Shown: piece after piece, positions 7,622 to 16,312 of the stretch
Numbering within the stretch: position 1 is the stretch's first letter
Layout of the letters: every line of letters starts with the position of its first letter
Source: CAYGYG01 sp964354155
GTDB lineage: Bacteria > Hydrothermota > Tepidihabitantia > SM23-42 > CAYGYG01
NCBI GenBank assembly: GCA_964354155.1
Contig: CAYGYG010000029.1
Location: 1-31,725, forward strand
Reading direction: 5' to 3'
DNA: 31,725 nt
Notes under the pieces: model-generated
The model's input: only the letters and a program-made list of their open reading frames with translations
Told to the model about the DNA's origin: nothing
The model's database searches: none
Made by a program: the position numbers and the translations under genes

Positions 7622-9832
7622 ATGCGATATGCACTGATCGTCGTACTGTGTATGAGTTTCACCGTCGCCTCGGGCGACTGGATTCAGGTTGGCCCGGAAG
7701 GTGGCGATCTATACGCAATGGCGGTCGCGCCGTCGAACGACAACATTGCCTACGTCGCGCCATACTCGGCCACTGCCGCCATCCACAAGTCAACCAACGC
7801 CGGTGCCACCTGGACAAAGGTCACGCCTTTTTCCGGGTACGTCTATGCGCTGGCAGTCGACTATACGAATCCCGATATCGTCTATGCCACCGCCTCGAGT
7901 TACGTTTATAGAACAACGAACGGGGGCGGTTCATGGACAAGCTCGGTGGTTGGAAGCAATACCTATAACTACGATATCGCCGTTCATCCCACCAACCCGG
8001 CCGTCATCCTGGCGTGCGGCTATCGGTACACCGGGACCCAATGGGTAATGAACGTCAGCCGGAGCACCAATTCCGGCTCGACCTGGACCAACGTCGGGCT
8101 CACCACTGATCAGGGCTACGGCTACTCGATCGCAATCGACCGGACCAATCCCAACAACGTCTATGTCGGCGGCTACACCTATGTCACCGACTACCTCCCC
8201 AAGGTGTTCAAGTCAACCGACGGCGGGCTGAGCTTCACCGACGTCAGCGGCGTCATCCCGTCGACCGCCTACTGGATCTACGCCGTCAAGGTTCACCCGA
8301 CCAACTCCAACATCGTCTACGCGGGCACTTATTTCGGCGGTATCTACCGTTCGACCGACGCCGGCGCCAACTGGACCCAGGCTTCGACCTACTACTACAT
8401 CAACAGCCTGGCGACAACGCGCGCCGCGCCCAGCGTGGTGTATGCAGGCGGCTACGCTGCCGTCTATAAAAGCACCAATGACGGCGCATCATGGACGACG
8501 ACCGGCACCGGCGTGTCGGGCAGCTACGTCAGAAACCTGGCCGTCGGCCAGACTCAAGCGAATACGGTCTACGCGGCCAACAACGTCGGCTGCTACAAGT
8601 CGACGAGCGCGGGCGCAAGCTGGTTCCCGTCCAACTCCGGCCTGTTCTTCGCTTCGATCGGCACGATGAACATCCACCGGTCGGTTCGTTCCACGATCTA
8701 CGTTGAATTCTCCGGCGTCGGCATCTACCGGAGCGTCAACAGCGGAACGACCTGGACCAAACTCGCCGACTTCCTCTCCTGCGGCAATATCTGCGCCATC
8801 GCCACTCACAATACTGATCCCAACTCAGTCCTCGCCCTCGAAGGCTCGGGTTGAGGCAACGCCGAGCTCTTCAAGAGCACAGACGGAGGTTCCGTCTGGA
8901 CACAAATGGACAGCTACTATGCGGACGGCGGTGCGCTGGTTGCCGATCCGAGCAATGCCCAGGTTTTCTATAGCGGCGGCAACGGACTCAACGGCACGAT
9001 CTACTCGATGTGTGTCTCGAAAACGACCAACGGCGGCACGAGTTGGACCCGCTCCTTCTGCAATGCCCGGACCGGTTTTGTCTACTCGCTGCTGGTCGAT
9101 CCGACCAATCCGAACATCGTCTACGCCGGCGGCAGTGACAGTACCGTGGCCGGGCTCTTCCGCAGTACTAATGGCGGCACCAGCTGGACCAGCATCTCAA
9201 CCGGCATCACCGGCAACGTCGTTGCCCTGGTCCGCGATCCGGTCAGCGGCAACATCATCTACGCGGCTACGTCGAGCGGCGTCTTCAAAACAACCAACAG
9301 CGGCACGAGCTGGACCAATACCGGGTGCGCTAATGCCAAGGCGGTAATGGTTGACCCGAACCAGCCCAGCATTGTCTATGCCGGCGCCTCCAACGGCTTC
9401 TTCAGAAGTACAACCGGGGGCGGCAGCTGGACGGCAATGAACCAGGGACTTCAGGATCTGAATGTCACCTGTATCGGCATGAACCCGGGCAGCTATCTCT
9501 TTGCCGGCACCTACGCGGCCGGCGTCCACCGCTGGCTCTTCACCGGCATCGAGGAGAATACCGGTTCGACACCGAGGAGTGGCTTTGCGGTTAAGCCCAA
9601 CCCGACCGCGGGCAAGAGCATGATCAGCTATGCCCTGCCCCGCGCCGGCAAGGTGCGCCTGGTCCTTTACGACAACCAGGGCCGTCTGGTGAAAACCCTG
9701 GTCACCGCAGTACAGGATGCTGGCATTCACAGCATCACCTGCCATACCGACCAGCTGGCCGCCGGTGTTTACTTCATTGAACTGGTAACACCGGAAACGC
9801 AGACCCGGCAGAAGCTGATCGTAGTAAGATAA
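7622..9832 (+). CDS. Secreted Asp-box beta-propeller with T9SS sorting domain, in-frame TGA (paralogue C)
   Basis: Reading through TGA at 8852-8854 gives 736 residues from the ATG at 7622, with the recoded residue at 411. This start is chosen because the signal peptide MRYALIVVLCMSFTVASG begins there and GAGGGA lies just upstream. An in-frame ATG at 7589 would add eleven polar residues. Thirteen Asp boxes are present, eight before and five after the TGA. SCGNIC precedes LEGSG-[UGA]-GNAELFKSTDGG. The C-terminal type A sorting domain starts near VKPNPTAGK and is almost identical to that of paralogue D, which suggests recent gene conversion. Promoter, leader and terminator mark an independent unit. 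Binding partner unknown; expected to be exported through the Sec and type IX systems. Confidence 0.82.
8852..8898 (+). promoter_or_regulatory. In-frame UGA with conserved downstream hairpins (paralogue C)
   Basis: After TGA (8852-8854), GCTCT-TCA-AGAGC (8866-8878) is followed by GACGGA (8882-8887), loop GGT (8888-8890) and TCCGTC (8891-8896). Outer C-G and A-T pairs give eight continuous pairs. Position relative to UGA is identical in all four paralogues. Confidence 0.65.
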
Positions 9833-9866
9833 GAGACGGTAGACGGTAAGATGTAAAAGGGAAAAT

Positions 9867-9900
9867 GATAGCGGGGCCGGCAAGGCCCCGCTATCTTTCT
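9867..9900 (+). terminator. Rho-independent terminator after paralogue C
   Basis: GATAGCGGGGCC (9867-9878) pairs perfectly with GGCCCCGCTATC (9884-9895) around a GGCAA loop, followed by TTTCT. Confidence 0.9.
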
Positions 9901-9961
9901 ACCCCGAGGTGACGAGGAACACTACGGATACGAGGCAAGACCGATTTTCTGTGAGGTACCA

Positions 9962-12157
9962 ATGCGCAGCACGGCAGTTGTCGTACTAGTCGGTTGTCTA
10001 TGTTCGTTCTCAGCGGCTGACTGGGAATCGGTGGGGCCTTACGGCGGCAGCCTTTACAAGGTGGCCGTAGCGCCTTCGAACGAAAATATCATCTACGTAA
10101 CCTCGGCCGCCAGCCAGGCCGCGGTATTCAAATCGACCAATGCCGGAGCGGCATGGTCCAGAGCAGGTTCAATCCCGGCCTATGTCTATTGCCTGGCCGT
10201 CGACCCGGTCAACCCCAACGTCCTTTATGCCGGCTCCAATTCCCGTGTCTACAAGAGCACTGACGGCGGTGCCGGCTGGACCAGCTATCCGGTTTCGATT
10301 AATGTTGTTTACGGTCTGGCGGTTCACCCCACGAATCCCGCCCGTGTCTTCGCGGTCAGCCAGACAACGTGGGCCGGCCGATCGGTGATGGGCTTCTTCA
10401 GAAGCACCGACGGAGGCGTGAACTGGTCGGGCCTGGTCCTGGATTCGCTTGAAGGTGAGGCAAATTCCGTGGCCCTTGATCCCTCTGACCCGAACCGGAT
10501 GTATGTTGGTGGCTACTCGACCGAACCCAAGGTCTTTAAGTCAACCGATGGCGGCTCGAGTTTCGCCGACGTCTCCGAGGGGATGTCGACCGGGGTCTAC
10601 CTCTATGCACTTGCGGTGCACCCGACCAATCCCGACATCGTATACGCCGGTCTGGCCAAGGGCGGGATCTATCGTTCCACAACCGGCGGCAACAACTGGA
10701 CAATCGTCCTTGACAACTCCTTTATCGCATCCTTGGCCACTACCCGGTCCCTGCCCAGTGTTGTCTACGCCGGTTCTGACACTTGCGTGCTGAAGAGTAC
10801 TGATACCGGAGCTTCGTGGTTCTTCGCCGGTTCCGGAATATGGGGACTGGGCGTCACCGGGCTGGCGGCGTCCCAGAACCAGCCGTCCGTTGTCTACTCC
10901 ACGGACAACGCCGGGTTCTTCAGGACGACCAATGGCGGCTCGAACTGGCTTGAATCGAACACCGGCATTAATCTGGCCGCGATCGGCACGCTTGCGGTTT
11001 CACGTTCGGCGCCATCGACGATCTATGTCGAACACACAAGTGTCGGCGTTTTCAAAACGACCAACAGCGGCACAAACTGGTTGAAACTTCCCAGCTTCTT
11101 GAGCTGCGGTAACATCTGTGCCCTGGCCATTCACAATGCCGACCCCAGTACCTGCCTTGCCCTTGAAGGCTCAGGCTGAGGCACCGCCGAGCTCTTCAAG
11201 AGCACGGACGGAGGATCCGTCTGGAATCAGATCGACAGCTATTACGATGATGGCGGGGCGTTGGCCGCCGACCCCAACAATAACGCAGTCTTTTATAGCG
11301 GGGGCAACGCGCTATCAGCCGGCAAATACGTAATGGCCGTTTCCAAGACAACCGACCTCGGAACAAGCTGGCAGAGGATGCTTGTTACGTCAAGAACCGG
11401 TTTCACCTATGCCCTGGCCTTGGTTCCGGCCAATTCCAGCATCGTCTATGCCGGTGGTTCGGATAGCTCGCAGGCCGGACTGTACAAGAGCACCAACGGC
11501 GGCTCGTCCTGGGCAAGCGCCGGAGCCGGCCTTACCGGTGTGGTCATAGCGATTGCGATCAATCCGACCGCGACCAACATACTCTACGCCGGCAGCCGCA
11601 ATGGGGTCTTCAAATCGACCGACAGCGGGACAAGCTGGACCAATACCGGGTGTAGTGATGTCCGGGCACTGCTCGTCGACCCTGGCAACCCCAACGTCGT
11701 CTATGTCGGAACCGGTTCGGGCGTCTACAGAAGCACAACCGGCGGCGGCAGCTGGATGGCAATGAACCAGGGACTCCAGGATCTGAATGTCACCTGTATC
11801 GGCATGAACCCGGTTAGTTATCTCTTTGCCGGCACTTACGCGGCCGGCGTCCACCGCTGGCTCTTCACCGGCATCGCCGAGAATACCGGTTCGACACCGA
11901 GGAGTGGCTTTGCGGTTAAGCCCAACCCGACCGCGGGCAAGAGCATGATCAGCTATGCTCTGCCCCGCGCCGGCAAGGTGCGCCTGGTCCTTTACGACAA
12001 CCAGGGCCGTCTCGTAAAAACCCTGGTCACCGCGGTACAAGATGCCGGTATTCACAGCATCGCCTGCCATGCCGACCAGCTGGCGGCCGGGGTCTACTTC
12101 CTTGAACTGGTAACGTCTGAAACGCAGACCAGACAGAAGCTGATCATCATCAAGTAA
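9962..12157 (+). CDS. Secreted Asp-box beta-propeller with T9SS sorting domain, in-frame TGA (paralogue D)
   Basis: Reading through TGA at 11177-11179 gives 731 residues, with the recoded residue at 406. The signal peptide is MRSTAVVVLVGCLCSFSAA and the RBS is GTGAGG, six bases before the ATG. Thirteen Asp boxes are split eight and five around the TGA. SCGNIC precedes LEGSG-[UGA]-GTAELFKSTDGG. The type A sorting domain (VKPNPTAGK, GVYFLEL) nearly matches paralogue C in DNA as well as protein. I see no clear promoter between the terminator at 9867-9900 and this gene. It ends in TAA with no obvious terminator; only a small GCCTC-T-GAGGC palindrome follows. Function is unknown; the recurring tandem duplication suggests a family under diversifying use at the cell surface. 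Confidence 0.82.
11177..11223 (+). promoter_or_regulatory. In-frame UGA with conserved downstream hairpins (paralogue D)
   Basis: After TGA (11177-11179), GCTCT-TCA-AGAGC (11191-11203) is followed by GACGGA (11207-11212), loop GGA (11213-11215) and TCCGTC (11216-11221). The outer extension has a C-G and a G-T pair. Confidence 0.65.
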
Positions 12158-12175
12158 GCGCGATTTCGTGCCTCT

Positions 12176-12370
12176 GAGGCTTGATTCAGACGGATTGCCG
12201 CGGATTCAAACTGATAATCTGACCGCTGATATCCTGCCCACTGATCCCCTGATGTCCTGATCCGCTTGCCTTCGGCTGCCTTGCACCGTAACAACACAAT
12301 AACTTAGTAACCCTTCTACCTTTTGCATTTCACATTTCACCTTTTACCTTTCCCCATCTACCATTTCCAG
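12176..12370. repeat. Mixed word repeats between paralogue D and recJ
   Basis: The stretch begins with words like GACGGATTGCCGCGGATTC, continues with CTGATATCCTGCCCACTGAT type words, and ends with TTTTGCATTTCACATTTCAC type words. Each word family recurs elsewhere in the window (16255-16290, 19410-19470). No gene is visible here. Confidence 0.6.
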
Positions 12371-12375
12371 CGGTC

Positions 12376-12403
12376 TTGACTTTCAACTCCACTTATATAT
12401 AAT
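12376..12403 (+). promoter_or_regulatory. Sigma70-like promoter of recJ (leaderless)
   Basis: TTGACT (12376-12381), a 16-base spacer and TATAAT (12398-12403) are followed by six bases and the ATG. Transcription should start at the start codon, so the mRNA is probably leaderless, as for the HTH gene at the left end. Confidence 0.8.
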
Positions 12404-12409
12404 ACTTCA

Positions 12410-13990
12410 ATGAAGTTCAAAGAGCACGACGAGGCGCGCGTCCGGGCCTGGGCCGATAAGTTCTCTATTCCCGAACACATTGCGATCATTATAGCTAACC
12501 GGCTGCAGCATGAGTCCGAGGTTGCCGACTTCCTGCAACCCTCACTAAATCAGCTCTTTTCCCCTGACCTGTTACCCGATATCGAGATTCTGCTGACTGA
12601 AGTGGAAAAAGCAATCAAGGAACACGCCCTGGTCCTGCTCTACGGGCATGACGATGTCGATGGTTTTACCTCAGTGCTGGTTCTCTATGAGGTCCTCACC
12701 GACCTCGGCGCCCGCGTCGTGTACCATATTCCGCATCGTATCCGCGAGGGGTATTTTTTCAACACGGAACTCTTCGAAAAGTATCGGGAAGACGGGGTCA
12801 AACTGGTTCTGACCGCCGACTTTGGTTCGTGCAATGCACGTAATTTCGAAGTGGCCCGCGCCGCCGGGATGAGGCTCGTCGTGACCGACCACCACGAGAT
12901 CGTGCGTTCCGACCTGCCCGGTCCCACCATCAACCCCAAGCGGTTGGATTCCCGCTACCCGTTCCGCGAGCTTGCCGGCGTCGGGGTCGCGTACAAGGTT
13001 GCCCAATTCCTGGCCCAGCGTATGCTCAACGTGTCGTTCGAAGACTTCTATTCGATCAAGCGTGAGATGCTCGGACCGCTGCTGCTGGGCACGATTGCCG
13101 ACCGGGTGCCCTTGGTCAGCGAAAACCGAGTCTACTGCCATTTCGGCCTCGAAGCGCTGAGGAAGTCCCCCCGCACCGTCGTCCGGAAGCTGGTTGCCAG
13201 AATCCCGGAAGGACAGTTCAGTTTTGGCAGTGTCCTCGAAGAAATCCTGCCCTTGATTTCGAGTGCACGCGAAGACCTGGGGGTCCGGACCTTCCTGATC
13301 AATGATGATGCCGAGGCTGACCAGCTTATCAACCATCTCCGGCACCAAAACGAACAGTGGCAGAGCCGGATGAGGACGGTATATGACGAGGTGTTTGCCT
13401 CAGCCCGCGTTTACGATAGAATCGTCATTTCTCAGTTGATGCACGGACCGATCGGCTGCCTGGGCTCGTGCGCAACCCGGCTCCGCGACAGCTTCGGCCG
13501 CCCCGCCCTGGTCATCGGTTTTGCCGATAACAGCCCCGGGACGGAGAATCTGGGAGCGCCGCTGTGCGTCGGGGAATTGCGCGGCAACGAAGGTTCGGAC
13601 TTGATCGCAATGCTCAAGAGCGTCGGGGATATCCTGATTGACTTCGGCGGTCACCGTAAGGCCGCTGGTTTCTCAATGCACCGCAGTTCATACGACGAAT
13701 TCATCGAGAAGGCAAGAGCATTTGCCGAAGAAAAATTCAGCCCGGCTGACCCAGCCGGCAACGGCCATCACAAGGAATTGGCCGTTGATCTGGCATGGCC
13801 GATCAGCCGAATCGACGACTCGTTTCGCGTCCTGTTGCCCTTTGGCGAAGGCAATCCGGCGCCAATCCTGGCCGACGAGTCCGGCCTGGTCTACTCACTC
13901 GACGAAGATCTAACTCCGATCGACCCGGTGCGCTATGCCAAGATCCCCCGGGATCGATCGGGCCACGTAAGCACAGCGAGCAAAGTATAA
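12410..13990 (+). CDS. recJ: DHH-family single-strand exonuclease, RecJ-like
   Basis: The 526-residue product has the DHH phosphoesterase motifs in order: GHDDVDG (79-85), TADFG (135-139), TDHHE (159-163) and GVGVAYK (190-196). A DHHA1 nucleic-acid-binding motif GGHRKAAGF lies near residues 412-420. RecJ enzymes degrade single-stranded DNA 5' to 3' in recombination and repair, using Mn or Mg held by the Asp and His residues. Motif I is usually GDYDVDG; here it begins GHDD, but the metal-binding Asp pair is kept. The protein is slightly short for RecJ, whose C-terminal OB region may be reduced or diverged. The start follows the promoter. Its stop lies one base before the next start, so the MglA-like gene is probably translationally coupled. 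An Orn/NrnA-type phosphoesterase is the alternative but is usually shorter. Confidence 0.85.
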   Translation: MKFKEHDEARVRAWADKFSIPEHIAIIIANRLQHESEVADFLQPSLNQLFSPDLLPDIEILLTEVEKAIKEHALVLLYGHDDVDGFTSVLVLYEVLTDLGARVVYHIPHRIREGYFFNTELFEKYREDGVKLVLTADFGSCNARNFEVARAAGMRLVVTDHHEIVRSDLPGPTINPKRLDSRYPFRELAGVGVAYKVAQFLAQRMLNVSFEDFYSIKREMLGPLLLGTIADRVPLVSENRVYCHFGLEALRKSPRTVVRKLVARIPEGQFSFGSVLEEILPLISSAREDLGVRTFLINDDAEADQLINHLRHQNEQWQSRMRTVYDEVFASARVYDRIVISQLMHGPIGCLGSCATRLRDSFGRPALVIGFADNSPGTENLGAPLCVGELRGNEGSDLIAMLKSVGDILIDFGGHRKAAGFSMHRSSYDEFIEKARAFAEEKFSPADPAGNGHHKELAVDLAWPISRIDDSFRVLLPFGEGNPAPILADESGLVYSLDEDLTPIDPVRYAKIPRDRSGHVSTASKV

Positions 13991-13991
13991 T

Positions 13992-14585
13992 ATGGCGAAC
14001 ATAAACTACGCCTCACACGAGGTAAACACAAAGATCGTCTACTATGGCCCGGGACTGGGCGGTAAGACGACCAACCTTCGATTCCTCTACTCTCAGCTGG
14101 CTCCGACTATCAAAGGTAAGATGCTCAGCCTGGCCACCGAACTCGACCAGACCCTGTTTTTCGATTTTCTTCCGGTCGATCTGGGCTCGGTGCGCGGCTA
14201 TAAACTGCGGTTCCATCTCTATACCGTGCCCGGCCAGGTGTTCTACAACGCATCGCGCAAGCTGGTGCTCAGAGGCGTTGACGGCGTCGTCTTTGTGGCC
14301 GATTCCCAGAAGGAACGGCTCGATGAGACAATTGAGAGCTTCGATAATCTCATCGACAATCTTGCCGACTACAAACGCAAGCTCGGTGACATCCCGACCT
14401 TGATGCAGTACAACAAGCGCGATCTTCCCAACATTCTGCCGATCGCCGAGCTCGAGAAGAAACTTAATCGTATGCATCTGCCCTACTACGAGTCGGTCGC
14501 GGTTCGCGGCGTCAATGTCTACGAAACGCTGCGCGAACTTGCCAAGCTGACCCTGAGCAAGATCGAAATCAGCAAGATCGTCTGA
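13992..14585 (+). CDS. mglA: MglA-like small Ras-family GTPase
   Basis: This 197-residue protein has Walker A GPGLGGKTT (19-27), the switch II region as TVPGQ (78-82) in place of the usual DTAGQ, and NKRD (141-144) for guanine recognition. All three are characteristic of bacterial MglA, which is a polarity and motility switch in Myxococcus and is widespread in other phyla. The length matches the family. No MglB (Roadblock domain) partner gene lies next to it in this window. It starts one base after the recJ stop, so the pair is probably an operon. It ends in TGA, which helps show that UGA is a normal stop in this genome. The cellular role here is unknown; polarity or gliding control is an inference from the family. 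Confidence 0.92.
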   Translation: MANINYASHEVNTKIVYYGPGLGGKTTNLRFLYSQLAPTIKGKMLSLATELDQTLFFDFLPVDLGSVRGYKLRFHLYTVPGQVFYNASRKLVLRGVDGVVFVADSQKERLDETIESFDNLIDNLADYKRKLGDIPTLMQYNKRDLPNILPIAELEKKLNRMHLPYYESVAVRGVNVYETLRELAKLTLSKIEISKIV

Positions 14586-14695
14586 GACCCCGGGCGCGAA
14601 ACCGGTCGACACCAAGCTGAGCACTGGGGGCCGACCGCCCGCTGCCCAACTGGGCTGATTGCGTATTGCACATGACTGAGTAAAAAGGAGACAGT

Positions 14696-16153
14696 ATGCG
14701 CGAACTCTGGCAAGGACCGCTTGAGAAGATCGGCGAGTGCCGTTACAAAATCCCCAAGAGCTACAAGGCCGGGATGAATGTCGACGGCCTCATCTTCGCC
14801 GACGGACAGCTCCTGGAAAAGGTCCGCGAGGACCGCGCGGCCGACCAGGTCGCCAACGTCGCGTTCCTGCCGGGGATCGTCGGCTGGTCGCTGGCCATGC
14901 CTGACATCCACTGGGGCTACGGTTTTCCCATCGGCGGTGTCGCCGCCTTCGATCTTGATGACGGCGTTATTTCACCCGGCGGTGTCGGCTACGACATAAA
15001 CTGCGGTGTGCGCCTGCTGCGCACCGATCTCGAATACGAAGATATCAAGGACAAAATAGAAAAACTGATCGGTGCGCTCTTCAGCTTTGTGCCCTCGGGC
15101 GTCGGCTCAACCGGCAAGATTCGCATTTCCGACCACGAAGTCCGCAAGGTGCTGACCGAAGGCGTCCGGTGGGCGCTGGCGCAGGGTTACGGCTGGCCCG
15201 AAGACTTAGATTTCATCGAGGAGCAAGGTGCCCTCGCCGGGGCCGACCCGGACCGTTTGTCGGCGCGTGCGATCGAGCGGGGCCGTCCTCAACTCGGCAC
15301 CCTCGGTGCCGGCAATCACTTTCTCGAAATCCAGGTGGTCGAAGAGGTATTCGACGCGCCCGCCGCCAACGTCCTGGGGCTGTTCCCGAAACAGATTGTC
15401 GTAATGATCCACACCGGGTCCCGGGGTCTCGGTTATCAGGTCTGCGATGACAGCGTGAAGCTGCTGGGCGAAGTCGTCAGAAAATACGGTATCAAGGTAC
15501 CCGATCGTCAGTTGGCCTGCGCGCCCATCAAGTCACCGGAAGGACGAAGCTACTTCGCGGCGATGGCCTGCGCCGCCAACTACGCCTGGGTCAACCGACA
15601 GGCCATAATGCACTGGATCCGCGAAGCCTTTGAGAAAACGCTGGAGAAGTCGGCCCGATCTTTGGGCATGTCCATCGTCTACGATGTCGCCCACAACATC
15701 GCCAAGTTTGAACGACACACCGTGCACGGGCACGAGGTTGAGCTTTGCGTTCACCGCAAAGGTGCCACCCGCGCCTTTGCTCCCGGTCACCCCCAGGTAT
15801 GCAAGCCCTATCAGGCCATCGGACAGCCGGTGCTCATCCCGGGCGACATGGGCACCCATTCGTACGTGCTGCTCGGTACGGATCAGGCCATGAAGGAGAC
15901 GTTCGGCTCGACCTGTCATGGTGCCGGCCGTCTTCTCTCCCGCACCGAGGCCATCCGAAGGACCAAAGGCCGTTCCATCAGCCGCGAGCTTCAAGCCCAG
16001 GGGATCTACGTGCTGTGCGCCAACGACGAGACGCTTCACGAGGAAGTCTCCGAAGCCTATAAGGATGTCGATGCCGTCGTTGATGTCTGCCAGCGGGCCG
16101 GCATCTCGAAGAAAGTGGCAAAGCTCCGCCCAGTCGGGGTAGTGAAGGGATGA
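14696..16153 (+). CDS. rtcB: RNA-splicing ligase RtcB
   Basis: The 485-residue product is a full-length RtcB, the Mn- and GTP-dependent ligase that joins RNA 3'-phosphate or 2',3'-cyclic phosphate ends to 5'-OH ends. Visible motifs are GGVGYDINCGVR (metal-binding Cys), GTLGAGNHFLE, HTGSRGLGYQV, VYDVAHNIAKFE, HRKGATRAFAPGHP and STCHGAGR, in which His408 is the expected guanylylation site. The C-terminus ends in the usual DAVVDVCQRAGISKKVAKLRP. The RBS AAAAGGAGA sits seven bases from the ATG. It ends in TGA. The 110-base gap before it shows no terminator, so co-transcription with the MglA-like gene is possible. No archease or RtcA gene is adjacent, so its substrate (tRNA repair or stress RNA repair) cannot be told from context. 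Confidence 0.96.
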   Translation: MRELWQGPLEKIGECRYKIPKSYKAGMNVDGLIFADGQLLEKVREDRAADQVANVAFLPGIVGWSLAMPDIHWGYGFPIGGVAAFDLDDGVISPGGVGYDINCGVRLLRTDLEYEDIKDKIEKLIGALFSFVPSGVGSTGKIRISDHEVRKVLTEGVRWALAQGYGWPEDLDFIEEQGALAGADPDRLSARAIERGRPQLGTLGAGNHFLEIQVVEEVFDAPAANVLGLFPKQIVVMIHTGSRGLGYQVCDDSVKLLGEVVRKYGIKVPDRQLACAPIKSPEGRSYFAAMACAANYAWVNRQAIMHWIREAFEKTLEKSARSLGMSIVYDVAHNIAKFERHTVHGHEVELCVHRKGATRAFAPGHPQVCKPYQAIGQPVLIPGDMGTHSYVLLGTDQAMKETFGSTCHGAGRLLSRTEAIRRTKGRSISRELQAQGIYVLCANDETLHEEVSEAYKDVDAVVDVCQRAGISKKVAKLRPVGVVKG

Positions 16154-16159
16154 TGCCGA

Positions 16160-16295
16160 AGGCAGCCACTTGGCAATCTGGCAATTGAGCAACTTGGCAA
16201 TTCGGCAACATAACTTCTCGCTACTCTCTACTTGCTACTCGCTACTTGAAGGGTATCCGTTTGCATCCGCCGCAATCCGTCTGCATCAAAGCTCG
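16160..16295. repeat. Mixed word repeats between rtcB and uvrC
   Basis: Words of the forms GGCAATCTGGCAATTGAGC, CTACTTGCTACTCGCTACTT and TTTGCATCCGCCGCAATCCG follow one another. Each recurs in other gaps of this window. No gene or clear promoter is seen. Confidence 0.6.
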
Positions 16296-16312
16296 TCTTA
16301 TCACTGTAATCG

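Noticed and set aside
9197..9883. Long minus-strand open frame opposite paralogue C, with similar ones at 6752-7225 and 11390-12070
   Set aside because: They mirror the GC-rich paralogous genes, have no RBS or recognisable domain, and exist only because the sense strands are similar.
1588..12157. TGA read genome-wide as Trp or Gly (alternative genetic code)
   Set aside because: Housekeeping genes such as the MglA-like gene, rtcB, uvrC, the MBL-fold hydrolase and the histidine kinase end in TGA at family-typical C-termini, so TGA is a normal stop here.
3973..12157. Separate second genes starting after each TGA (3973, 6377, 8906, 11261)
   Set aside because: These starts lack RBSs and signal peptides, fall inside a propeller blade, and the codons between TGA and the start are conserved protein sequence in all four copies.
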